Source: Cinclus cinclus
Lineage: Eukaryota; Chordata; Aves; Passeriformes; Cinclidae
DNA: 64,000 nucleotides
Reading direction: 5' to 3'
NCBI RefSeq assembly: GCF_963662255.1
Contig: NC_085072.1
Location: forward strand, 1,616,001-1,680,000
Positions 11,174 to 22,354 of this stretch are shown in pieces; position 1 is the first letter of the stretch, and every line of letters starts with the position of its first letter. A program made the position numbers and the translations under genes. Below the pieces are notes generated by a model, which was given only the letters and a program-made list of their open reading frames with translations, ran no database searches and was not told the DNA's origin.

Positions 11174-11366
11174 CTCTGTTTTCTCTGCATTCTGTGTGTT
11201 CTCTGCATTCTCTGTATCCTCTGTATCCTCTGTATCCTCTGTATCCTCTGTATCCTCTGCATTCTCTGCATTCTCTGTATTCTCCGTATCCTCTGTATTC
11301 TCCGTATCCTCTGTATTCTCTGTATTCTCCGTATCCTCTTTATTCTCTTTATTCTCTGTATTCTCC
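11174..11366 (+). repeat. 9-bp minisatellite (CTCTGTATC)
   Basis: About 21 copies of a nonamer, CTCTGTATC with variants CTCTGCATT, CTCTGTATT, CTCCGTATC and CTCTTTATT. Because nine is a multiple of three, each frame reads a fixed tripeptide (Leu-Tyr-Pro, Ser-Val-Ser/Phe or Cys-Ile-Leu), which explains several repetitive open frames on both strands. The first half is dominated by ATC-ending units and the second by ATT-ending ones. Confidence 0.93.
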
Positions 11367-12547
11367 CCTCTCCCCGCTGGAGGTCACTGGAACATTGTTT
11401 ACCATTGTCCCCTAGAACAAAGGAGTTGCGGAGCTGACGTTCGGCGAAATTAATGTTTGAAATTTTCGGAGATTTTTATCAGTTTCACGTATGAAAATAA
11501 ATCTCAAAATTGCTCATAATCCCCGTGTGTAATGGGTATTTTATAAACACTTCTTATGCCCCGAGGAGACATCAGCAGAGGCTTTATTTTACAAAACTAT
11601 GACTCAACCGCCAGGTATTTTGAGCAAAGCTCCTCTAATGGGTTCTCTGTGCCCCAGCTCACTTTGTCATACTCTGATGGATGTGTCAGAAGTTCTAAAA
11701 CACACCTGAAGCCGTTCCGTGGTTACCAGCAGGAAACCTAAAAAAGCCCCTAAAAGTTGCCATCACCAGTCATGGCATGGTGTTTTTGTTGTTAAAATGC
11801 TGGAGAGAGGATGAGCATCTCGAGTTTTGCAAAGGTCATTTTACAAAATATAATTCAGATCATAGAAGTAATTTTTTTTAATGTTTTTTTTTTTTCTGTC
11901 CTGGTGCAGGCAGCTGTCCCTGCCCACTCAGATTTTTGGGAAGCCTGCTCAGATCCCTCCAGTCTCAGAACTGCCCAGGCATGAGCAGCACTCAGTGCTG
12001 GAGCAGGAGCAGCTCATGAAAGAACAGCAGCTAATTATCAGTAATAAGAAAAGTTTGGCAACTCGTCACAAACTCATCAGTGCAAGCCAAAGCTGCTTCT
12101 CAACCCGTCTATCAAAGCACAGTTGCTGTTAATGATAGACTGAATAATGATTAGTATTAACTAAAAGGATCCCTTTCTATTTCCCAGCGATATTTAAAGC
12201 CAAGCAACAGACTCCTGGCTTTGGGCGAGATCCAGCTTCAATAGAGCTCTGGGATTTATATTTCAGTCTTTAGATGTAAAGAGAATTTGTGAAATGTTTC
12301 AGCTTATGGCAAAGCCGGTGCCATTTGCTGGAAGTGTTTGCCTGGAGTGCAGCCGGTGCTCAGACAGAGCTGGGGATTTCCATGGCAGATGTGGGGACCT
12401 CCTGGGAATGTTCCCACTCGCAGCTGATGGATCCTGCTGGAGCAGCGCTGAGACACCCATGGGAACGGGAGGGTGTCGGGATGCAGCACTCCGCACTCGC
12501 ATTTCCATTAGGGAATGGCGATTTCATGGAATCAGCACTCACCGAGT
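11367..12547. other. Unique non-coding sequence
   Basis: AT-rich from 11440 to 11560 and again from 12020 to 12300, with a T run at 11884-11894. No gene or transposon recognised. Open frames at 12289-12735 extend into the CR1 fragment downstream and are not credible genes. Confidence 0.4.
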
Positions 12548-12640
12548 GCTCTGGGGTGGTTAAAGATCATCCAGTCCATGGGCAGGGACACCTTCCACTG
12601 TGCCAGGGTGCTCCGAGCCCTGGCCAAGCTCTGCAGGGGC
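12548..12640 (-). mobile_element. CR1 LINE 3' tail, antisense
   Basis: On this strand the sequence reads 'ttaaagatcatccag', then 'ccatgggcagggacacctt', 'ccactgtgccagggtgctcc' and 'gagccctggccaa', which is the reverse complement of the CR1 3' end. About ten bases of the canonical tail between 'atccag' and 'tccatggg' are missing. It is a short truncated fragment without coding capacity. Confidence 0.87.
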
Positions 12641-13910
12641 TGCAGGAGGGCTCTGAAGGAGCCTCTAGCGCACCAAATGCTAAAATTGCTCTGCTGGCCC
12701 GCCCGGAGGGTCTGTGTGAAGTGAAAATCTCTTGAGCCCCCCCCCGGCCCTGGCCCAGCCCAGGGGCTGCTCTGAGCCCTGCAGGAGCTGCCTGGGGGCT
12801 CTGCCAGGGCAGGGCACTGGTGCCAGGGACCCTGAGCAGAGGAACGCTGGGGTCTGGGTGCTGAGGCTCTCCCGGACCTGGGAACGGCTCCATCCCACAC
12901 CGGGGGAGCTCACACAGGGCTCAGCCCTGGGCAGGAGATTGAATTCACTCACCAGAGTGCTGAGGGGCTCAGGGGGATGAGAATGTCTGGGGAAATGCGG
13001 GCAGGATTTGCTTTAGGCTGGGGTTTGTGCATTTCCCCCAGGGCAGGAGATGCTCTCTGTGCCTGTTCAGTCCTGGAGATGATGGTGCTGCCCTCCTTGG
13101 AAGCTTTTGGCAGATGTGGGGGACAAGGAAGGTGGCTTGGTGCGAGCTGCCAAGAGCAAGTTATCAAAAATGTGTCCCAAACCATCCCTTCATTGGTCCA
13201 GGAGGTTTAAAAGAGCCTCGTGGGATGTGCAGGTGTCTGAGCCTGGCCTGGGTCTGGAGCAGAACTGCTTCATTTCAAAGCTTATCCTTAAATGTTTGTT
13301 CTGAAGCCCTGGAGCCCCAAGAAAAGAAGATGCAAATAACTTGACTCTTTTCCCATGGAAGCAATTAAGGAACTGTGTTAATAAGAAATGAAGTTGTTTG
13401 TAAATTTTAATGGTTTAAAAGATGCCCCAGAGAAATCACAGACAAATAGGAGCTGTGTGGTGCAGACCCTTTCTAGCCAAGCTCCACCTCCGTGGTGGAT
13501 GTGATCAATTAAAAACTATCAGGAGAAAATGACACATTCTTTTTAATTTAATGCCTTTGGCCAGAAGGATTTCCTAACGCAATTATTTGGGCTAGGAGGG
13601 GTGGGTTGCTTTATTTCCTCCCAATTTAATCAAAAAATAGCCCCAAAGGAAAAAAACAAACAAACAAACAAAAAACAACAAAACCAAAGCAATCAGTACC
13701 AAACCCCAAAGACAATTCCATGAAAATGTCTAAACATGTGTTTTGTTTTTTTTAAATTCTGTGACTGCAAAGCCCATCCCATCACTCTGAGCTCTCTGGA
13801 CCGTGGGCATTGGCAGCATCTCCTCTGCTGGGGCTTGGACTCTGCCCAGGAGCTCTCCTGGAGCTGTGGGGTCCATCCTGCCTGGGAAATGCCAGCCAGG
13901 AGTGGGGAGA
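12641..13910. other. Unique non-coding sequence
   Basis: GC-rich to about 13000, then AT-rich from 13330 to 13760 with a short (CAAA)n tract at about 13655-13685. Several GC-driven open frames on both strands lack recognisable domains. Confidence 0.4.
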
Positions 13911-14254
13911 GCTGGGCTGGGCTGGGCTTTGGGACAGGGCCGGGTTTGGGACAGGGCTGGGCTTTGGGACAGGGCTGGGGTTTAGGGCAGGGCTGGGTTT
14001 AGGACAGGGCTGGGGTTTAGGGCAGGGCTGGGTTTGGGACAGGGCTGGGCTTTGGGGCAGGGCTGGGGTTTAGGGCAGGGATGGGGTTTGGGACAGGGAT
14101 GGGGTTTGGGACAGGGCTGGGCTTTGGGACAGGGCTGGGCTTTGGGACAGGGCTGGGGTTTAGGGCAGGGCTGGGTTTGGGACAGGGATGGGGTTTGGGA
14201 CAGGGCTGGTTTTGGGGCAGGGCTGGTTTTTGGGACAGGGCTGGTTTTGGGGCA
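13911..14254 (+). repeat. GC-rich ~17-bp minisatellite
   Basis: About 20 copies of a unit close to TTTGGGACAGGGCTGGG, with variants in the GGGACAGGG/GGGGCAGGG and GGGCTTT/GGGGTTTA positions. Every unit has three or four G triplets on the + strand, so any adjacent pair of units could fold as a G-quadruplex. Unit length varies by one base, and open frames read Gly-Gln-Gly-Trp-type peptides. No gene is implied. Confidence 0.94.
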
Positions 14255-15459
14255 GTGACCCCGGGCAGTGCCCGAGTGCCCCCTGGCACTGCTGGCTGTG
14301 TGGCACGGAGGGGTCCCCAAGGCTGGGGGGGATTCTCCAGGAATCCCGGGATATTTCGGTGTTCCAGGAGAGCCGGGGTGAGGGTGGAACATCAAGCGCG
14401 GCTGTGACAGCCCCTCCTGTGATTAGTGCAATTTGTTTCCCCCGGAATTCCTGTAAGAATTGACAAGACACCAAAGTTCTGGGGAGTTACACAAAGGCCT
14501 CCTTTGCATATTAAAGACTCTGTGTTGTCACTTGACTAAATTTGGGAGAAACATCCAGCACTGTGAGTGTCATTAGAGCTGAGATGAATTCCAGGGCTCA
14601 TTACGGGTGCTGTGACAAAGAGGTGGAGGAAGGACTAGAAAGTGGCGCTGTGCTTTTTTCCCAAAGCCCTGTCGAGGTTCATTTTCCCTCTTTCCATCTC
14701 CGGCACTCTCAATCCCTTGATAATAAATTCAGCTCACATAGGAACTACCCCCCGGACTGATTTCTTTCCACTGCAAGAAGTGATTTAAAAGAAGACGAAA
14801 AAAGACATTGAATGTGTTCATTATTGATAATCTTAAAGATTTACTTCGGGCTTTCAGAAAAGCAGCTGCCTTAAAGCAAACTGCTTTTATCTCCTTTTTG
14901 TTTGCCTAGTTGGCTTTTGTGGGTTTTGTGTCTTTTCCTTCAGTAGCTCATGTAGGTAGAAGCTTGAATTATTTATTTTTTTTTTCCTGAGGGGTAATTT
15001 GCCAGCCCCTGCCAGCAGTGGGAAAGCTCAGTGGGAGCAGCAGGAGGTTCCTGGCTGCTGCAGCACACCTGCTTTGGGGCCCGTGGCCACTGAGAGCAGC
15101 AGGTTTCACCCATTTTGGGGAAGTTTGGGGTGTTAGAGCAGAGCAGCAGATCCTGGATCCCATTACCACACAGAGCCTGGATCTCTGGAGAGAGCTGGGA
15201 TCCCACCCTTAGGCACCGGCATTCTTTAGAGAATCTTGAAATAGAAATTAATGGCAAATATTTAGAAAACAAAGGAAAGAGCCGCACTTAGAGCAGATTT
15301 CATCTTGATTCTGAGAGCAACTGCAGATGTTTCCAGTCTCTTCCTCCTGAGGCTGATCCCTGCTCTTGTTGTGCTCCCCTGAGCACCGGGCTTGGGGTCA
15401 AAATGTTCTCTTGGATTGGGATAAATCTCCTGCTGCTCCCTCGGGTTGAAAAAGGCAAA
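14255..15459. other. Unique non-coding sequence
   Basis: GC-rich shoulder to about 14410, then AT-rich sequence at 14450-14560 and 14760-14990. No gene, RNA or transposon recognised. Confidence 0.4.
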
Positions 15460-15648
15460 GGATGGGATGGGATGGGATGGGATGGGATGGGATGGGATGG
15501 GATGGGATGGGATGGGATGGGATGGGATGGGATGGGATGGGATGGGATAATGGGATGGGATAATGGGATGGGATAATGGGATGGGATAATGGGATGGGAT
15601 AAAGGAATGGGATGGGATCCATGGGATGGGGTGGGGTGGGATGGGATG
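15460..15648 (+). repeat. (GGGAT)n array evolving into a 13-bp unit
   Basis: About 17 perfect GGGAT copies run to roughly 15546. They are followed by about four copies of GGGATAATGGGAT to about 15601, then by degenerate GGGAT/GGGGT units. The 13-mer is two pentamers plus AAT, so a variant pair became the new unit of expansion. All frames stay open and generate artefactual peptides. Confidence 0.96.
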
Positions 15649-17471
15649 TGCTCTCTCCCACCTTTCGTGCAGCTCCTCTGCCTTCCCATGCTGGCATTTG
15701 CTCCTGGAGCAGGAGATTCCCCAGAGCTCTGGAGCACGAGCAGCTGCACTTCACCCCCAGAGCTCACTCCACGGAAAACAGAACACAGGGTACCAGAAAA
15801 CATTTCCCCAGCGTTCACAAAGTGAAGCCATGTGCTCCAACCCTGTCATCAGCTCAGAGGGTTTAGCATCATCCTGCACCAATCAGAATAATTAAACAGC
15901 CTCATTATTTTAAATATTCATTAAGTCCAGATTCCATGTTTGGCTTTCTTGGTCAATTTGGTTCTTGCTAATCTGGGGGAAGGAAAGAATGTTCTGTAGT
16001 GCTTAATTTGCATTAAAAACACTATAATTTGTAAGTAAATTGGAAAGCTTTTAAGTGAAGAGGGAACATCAGTGACTTGACAGTCAAAGCTCTCCTTTGT
16101 TTTTCAAGCATAATGTTCCAGAAAGATGCTCTTCCTTTCTTGGAATTACATGGCAGTGAGAATGAAGCCTTGTAATTGTTCATTAATCCACGGTCATTAG
16201 GAGACTCGGGGAAGGAGGCACCAGAAATGAAAAACAAATCCAAAGCGGGCAGTGCTCTACCAGAAGAGAGATTGTAAATCTCTGAACTTACTGGAGGGGC
16301 AGATCCTCAGGAGAGCTGGGGCTGGGGGGACGCTGCTGCCTCTCTCCAAAGGGCTTTGCAGAGGGAAGGCTGCCCCTGGCTGCTCCTGGGCCGGGTGTGC
16401 AGCTGAGCCAGCGCTGAGCTGAGTGAGGCTCCCCTCCCCGCAGAGCTGCCCGCTGGCCCCAGGGCGCCGGAGGGATGGGAGCATCTGTCAGTGGGGCTCA
16501 ACAGGGGACCCTGATGTTTATTTGACCAAGAGGCACAAAGAACCCAGCTTAACTGGTTTGGTTTGTAAGAGATGCCCAAGGAGCCACGCTCTACTTTTCT
16601 TCCTTCTTTTGGAGTATCTGATTATGTGGATATTCCTTAAAAACTCCTTTTCCATCTTGTATTCAAGATGTTGCTTTCTTTGTTGCTTCCACCTCTTTAT
16701 TTAGGAGGAGGAGGAGGGGAGAGGAGGGATAAAGGCAGCAGAGGAGCTGATTTCAATGCAAATCTATTGTTCATAATTGCAGTTTTAAAATCTTCTCAAC
16801 CTTCAGCTGAACAATGATAAAAGAATAATGGCTGTGAATTATTAGCTGTTCCACTTCCCTTCAAAATAGTTCTTACACTGTTGTGATACTTGGGTATATT
16901 TATTATTGTACTTCTTTCTTTTACCTTTTGTAATGAGCTTGTGCTTCCTGTGGCCTTAATTTTCTTTTCGGACTTCTGCTCGTTCTCCATCTGTATTTTT
17001 CTTAGGGATATACAGGGCCAAAACCAATTTAAAATGTCTTCCATGCTTCCAGAGTAATTAGATCCATTTTCCCATTATTCTGTTTCCAGGCCTGCCTGGT
17101 TAAGGCAACAAATATTAATATAAAAATGGAGCAAGGCAGTGGAATTAGGAGAGTTTTGTATTGCTCTGCTGGAGGTGCTTGCACGCAGGTGAGCTCGATC
17201 CTGAGCTGAAAAGTTCCTCGTGGCACTGAAATCCAAATTTCTGCCAGCTGTGGCTGTCACACAGTGAGCACAGAGAGCAGCTGGACTGGGGGGCAAAGTT
17301 TTATTACAGCATTTTATTGCAGCATTTCACCCCTTGTGTTTTCTGCACAGCAATGGCCCCAGGTATGGGATGACAGGGAATCCATCCCCAGGGATTCTCA
17401 CCTTATGCATGCAAATGTCTGAGAGCCTGGATAAACTCTCAATGCAGAGGGAATTCTTCATTTTTATTTGA
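15649..17471. other. Unique non-coding sequence
   Basis: AT-rich for most of its length apart from a GC-rich island at 16300-16500. No recognised gene, RNA or transposon. The short open frames have no family signature. Confidence 0.4.
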
Positions 17472-17487
17472 TTTTTTTTTTTTTTTT
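17472..17487 (+). repeat. Poly-T run
   Basis: Sixteen consecutive T residues in unique AT-rich sequence. Confidence 0.9.
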
Positions 17488-20400
17488 GGAAGCGCTTCGG
17501 GATTTAAAGGCAGCTATGAAAACCTCTCAGAAGGGAAAGGAGAGATTTGAATTGCAGTCAATAATAACAGAGTGAGCTGAGGCTCCTAAATCTGCTTAAA
17601 CCCACCAAGGCCCAGGCTTTGCTTTCCCGCAGGCTCGGTGTTAAACACCTCTCCCTGCTGAAGTGATGGCTGTGTTTATCTGCTGTGGCACAAATCGGGA
17701 TGGATCTGCCTGCACCTGTCCAAAGTGACAATTTATCTCCCTAATTCCTGATGGATCCCGAGTGGGGGAGCGTTGGGATGTGAAGGTGGCTTTGTGCTCG
17801 GAGGGATTGAGGAGGTGCAACATGGCATTATGCTAATTCCTGTGGTGTTTGTGCATGTCCTGGGTGTGTGACAGCCCGGGACCATGGCAGGGCTGCTGAG
17901 CCTGACACCAGGGAGTGCCTGGCCCTGACAGAGTCACTGCTGCAGACACACCTGGGAGCACAACAGCCAGGTGGAGGGGATTCAGTCCCCGAGGAGGAGC
18001 ACCAGGTTATTCTGCCTCCCTGCCTGGAGGTAGCCCTTGGTGTGGTGAAGAAACCTGGAGCTGCTCCATGTGAACCATGGAATTATGGCCCAGGATATTC
18101 AGCACTGGCTGGTTTAAGTGTGGGGATTATCCCTTTCCTCCCCCTAACAAAGGCTTCGTGGACTTTCTTCTGGAAGTGCAAGGGGAGAAGAAAGCAGAAT
18201 TTTCCCAAGCAATGAGAAGAGCAGGGACATTCTTGAGAATGTCACTAAGGAGAGAGACATTAATGTCATTAATGAGTCATTAGCGTCACTAATTACTGGA
18301 GAGTGGCATTAAGGACAGCAAGTGAAGGGAGCTCCCTGAGACGCTTCCAGCACTTCCCAGAGGAGCAGAGAAAAGTCTCGTCCCCATCCCGAGGGCAGCA
18401 CCAGGCTGCTCAGGGGTCAATAGGGAGGAGATTTATCCATGGGTGGGCAGGACCCTCTCCTGAAGCCCCGTGGCTGGGCTGGCTCTCCTCAGCAGACCCT
18501 TTAACCAGCCCGGGATGGGGTTAGGCTTGGGCCACAGGGAGAAAAGCCTGGCTCATCCCAGAGGGAGGATCCCACACCCAGGAAATCCCTGCACCTCTGC
18601 TGGAAGCTGCTGCTGACATCTGTTATCCGTGGCTGTTGAACACACCTTGCATTCTGAGGACAAACATGGGGCTGTCAAGGATTTGATTGCTTTTCCTCAG
18701 CTGCCTGAGGAGTGTTAGAACCTATTGGTTTTGACAATGCACCTCAATTAGGTCTTAAAATCAGTACTACAAGCTCTGTGAAACTGGAGGAGTGTGGTGG
18801 ATTCCTCGGAGGACTGAGCTGCTCCATTTCAGCTTAAGGATGATGTTTCTCCACCAGGGAGTCACCAGTCACAATAATTACATTGCTGTCTTCTCATAAT
18901 ATGATTTATTTAGATGTTGCCGTATGAATTAATTCTCTCTAATTGCTACTCTTCTCACTGTAAATCAAGGTTTCTTGCTTTCTGGAGAGTAGTGAACATG
19001 ATCCTACACTGAAGTAATTAGTCCAATTAGAAAGGAAAGCAGATGTGGAAAACCAATTACTTTCAGGAATATGTCTGCTCCTCTGTAGTCCAAACGCTGT
19101 TCAATCAAAATGTAATAGTAATTTAATAAAACATTGTTTTATTCATAAACTCCATCCAGCAGGGGTGCTCCACCTGCTCTTTTGGAGGAGCCACCTTGGG
19201 GCAGCTTTGAGGCTGGGGAGCTTTGCTCAGACCTGCTCCTGGTTTACACAGCTCCAGGGAGAGAACAAAGTGGTCAGCAGAAGATCACGTCCTGATCCAA
19301 GAGATTGAAGAGCTGCTGTTAAGAGAGAAGGCACAAGAGGAATTGCTGTGCTGGTGAGTTCTGTGAGTGTATCAGCAGGGATGGTTCCAATTCCAGGCAG
19401 CAGCAGCAAGGTTCCCCCAGTCCCTCCTGCTGCTACATCAGGAAGGGCCCCAGACTGCAGCGATCCAGGCAAGCAGCCCTGCAAGCTTTGTTCTGGCACA
19501 TTTCCATCAGGCAGGCACGGCCTTGGGAGACCAGGAGAGCTTCCGAGCTCCTGCAGTGCCTGTCCCAGTCTGGGAGCAGCGTTTGGTGGACAGAGGATGC
19601 TCCTTGGTAGCAGAGAGAAGGGATGGACCCGAGCCCGAGTGCAGCACCAGGAGGAGGGGAGTGCTGAGCACTGCTCTCTGTATTTAAATCCTCTGTAACT
19701 CCCCGTGGCAAGGTGGCTGTGCCAGCCAGGAGGGCCAGAGCTGGGCACACGCAGCTCCTGTGGCACCAAACCTCGTCCCAGAGCCCTCTTGGGCTTTGTT
19801 TTCAGAGGTCTTCCTTCAAATACCTGCGGAGGAGTTTTGCAATGGAGGTTCACACATCTATTTTCTTCTATCTGCTGCACTGGAAGACAAGTGTTCTCAT
19901 AATTGGACCATTAAAGGAGGTGTTGAAATGTTGCTAATTGTCAAAGGCAATTAAGTATAGCAACATGTCACAGGTAAATTAACGAGGCTCCAGGTGTTCT
20001 GAGCAAATCACAGTTCTGTGGCTGTAAAACAATTCCAGTCTTCTCTGCTGCTTGTCTGTGGAGTTTTGGTGTGCTCTGATTTGGGCGTTTTGCATTCACT
20101 CAAACCCTCACTTTGCTGTTGAAAAGCAGAAGAGCACTCACAAAGCTCCTGCAGACACCAGCAGAGATCACTGTCACCTCTCCTCTCCCTCCCAGCGACA
20201 CCTGCAGTGCCCCTGAAGCGCTGCTGAGAACCTCCAGGGCTTTCCAGGTGAGCTCCCCAGGTGAAACCCCGAGTCAAACACCGTGGGTTTGTTCCTTGCT
20301 GTGCTGCCACCCTGAAGGATGGCACCGTGCCCTCCGTCCCTGCCAGGGACGCTCGCAGGGACCCGAGGGGTGGCACATGGGCCCATAATTATCCCCCTTT

Positions 20401-22255
20401 GTTCCTTTTCTCCTCCCCAGGCAGAGGAGATCTGTGATTGTGTGCATGTGCACACGCGTGTTTGAGGGCGGGCCGAACCCTAATTGTATATTATTAAAAT
20501 ATTATGATTTTTTTTCCCCCCCCTGCCAAGCTGTGGCACGTCCCCGATGCCTTGTGCAGCTGGCTCCGACTGGCACTTGCAAGGTTGTCCTCCAGGTGCT
20601 GCATCAGAAATCTTTTGACACAGTGTCAGTAATTAAGTGTACAATTAAGAGAATGTCTGCAATTAAGTTCAATCAGTCAGTCAATCAAATCTACATTTGT
20701 AAAGGGTTTCTAAAGGACCTCTCATCCAAACCTCCCTTCTGCTTCTGAGCTCGGCAAAGTTAACACCAGACAAGGCAGCGTTTATTTGAAGCAGCTCAAA
20801 GGGCTGGAAGGTTTATATTGAAATGCTGTTTGAGGCTTGGCTGTCTCCTGAATAAAAACTGGCTTTAAGTGAGGCATTTCAGCACAACACTGAAATGCGA
20901 CCATTAAAAAAGCTGAAAGCTTGTGGCTTTTCCAGCAGTGTGTCTCCCTGGGATTAGCGGCGTAATTCCTCCCCTTGTTTCCTTTGGGGAATTCTCAGGA
21001 AGGACAGATCTCCTGCTGGAATAAGCCAGCCTGGTTTTGTGCCATTTCAGGCATCTTTCAGCTCCTGACAGTTCAGTTTTTGCCAGGAGGCTGCACTGGG
21101 TGAGCACTCGCTGCTTTTATGCTGCCCAGTCATGAACCTGGAGCAGGAGCCCTGCCCTGCTCGGGGGTTATTTGTGATTACTTCCCCCCAAAACACCAAG
21201 GGTACCTGAGCCTGAAGGCTTTAATGCACCTCCATATAATGCAAAGGACTTGCGCACACAACCTGCCAACAAAGTGCCCCAAATCCACCCCTTCCACTGG
21301 GATTCTCCCATTCTCCTCTCCAAGCTGCAGTGACAGAAACCATCCAGGGTCTGGTGCTCACCAAGAGCAGCAGGAGAGGACGGAGGGTGTGGAGTGGCCC
21401 AGGAGCTGCCAGGCTGGCCCGATGTCATCCCTGTGCCCCAGAGGAGCCTTCCCTTGTCTGAGCTGCCAGATCTGTATCTCCAGGCTGCGGGAGCAGTCAG
21501 GCTCCAGACTGCAGACACTGCTCCTCAGTAACTGGAGGCCTTTTCTTGTCTCTGGTGCTCCATCAGAGCGAGCAGCAAGCCGTGGCTGCTTTGATAACGA
21601 GCTTGCATTTACACAGCTCCTGTCAGCTCTGAAGGGAGCTCTGCTAACTCAGCCCGAGCTGACAGAGCCTCGTCCACAGCTCTGCACAGCTCTGCCACTC
21701 TGCTGCTGCCTCATTATGTGCCTTGCTTTAATGTATGGAAAGCTGTTACCCGAAGTGCCCTTCATACAGGGAAAAGAGAACAAATGGGTTAGAAACGTGG
21801 GACGTGCAGCGCTGTAAACATTCCCCAGCGTGTCACTGATACCCAGCTTTATTCCTGTCTTCATCCCCCAGCCTCTCCTGCCCTGCACAGGAGCCTGGGG
21901 AGGTGAGGCCAGGCAGGGAGGGGAGGAAGGAAGGGTGGGAAGGCAAATTGTGCCCCCATGGATCTTCAGCAGCAGCACAGGATCCTGCCCTCCAGACTTG
22001 GGGCAAGGCAGGGGCCCTTGTTTTATTGCTTTTAGTTGGTAAATACACAAAGTTGTGCATTTTTCATCCACTTGTGCTCGACGCACGAGACTTACCCTGG
22101 TGCACTTGGACTCCTACTTTTGCTAAAAGGATAACAAAGGGAAAAACCCACCACATTCTTCCCAGTGTTCTTGTCACCTACCACCAGAACTCTTAAAGAA
22201 CGTCTTGCTGAGCTCTGGGATATTCTGAGAGGAATCCCTTCAGGAAAAGGAGGTG
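17488..22255. other. Unique sequence with TAAT-rich blocks
   Basis: About 4.8 kb with no gene recognised. Three parts stand out: 18235-18300, where GTCATTAATG and GTCACTAA motifs recur; 18870-19110, AT-rich with many TAATTA/CAATTA cores; and 20610-20710, where three AATTAAG motifs are followed by a TCAGTCAATC run. These resemble vertebrate regulatory elements, but conservation cannot be tested here. Open frames at 19227-19880 (-) and 21119-21817 (+) exceed 200 codons but show no known domain. Confidence 0.4.
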
Positions 22256-22354
22256 CTAAGGGCCAGGTTGGACAGCCCTGAGCAGCCTGGTGTGCTGGAA
22301 GGTGCTGGCATTGCACAGCCTTGAAGATCCCTTCCAAACCAAACCATTCTATGA
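22256..22354 (+). mobile_element. CR1 LINE 3' tail
   Basis: Matches the CR1 end in order: 'gggccaggttggacagc', 'gagcagcctggtgtgctgg', 'aaggtgctggcattg', 'ttgaagatcccttccaaacc' and 'aaaccattctatga'. It is only about 100 bp long. The final ATTCTATGA is close to the CR1 terminal octamer repeat, so this copy retains an essentially intact 3' end. Confidence 0.87.

Noticed and set aside
19227..19880. 217-codon reverse open frame
   Set aside because: Leu/Pro/Ser-rich with no motif; overlapping forward frames of similar size suggest chance in GC-rich DNA.
21119..21817. 232-codon forward open frame
   Set aside because: No recognisable domain and overlapped by reverse frames; no splice or promoter evidence.
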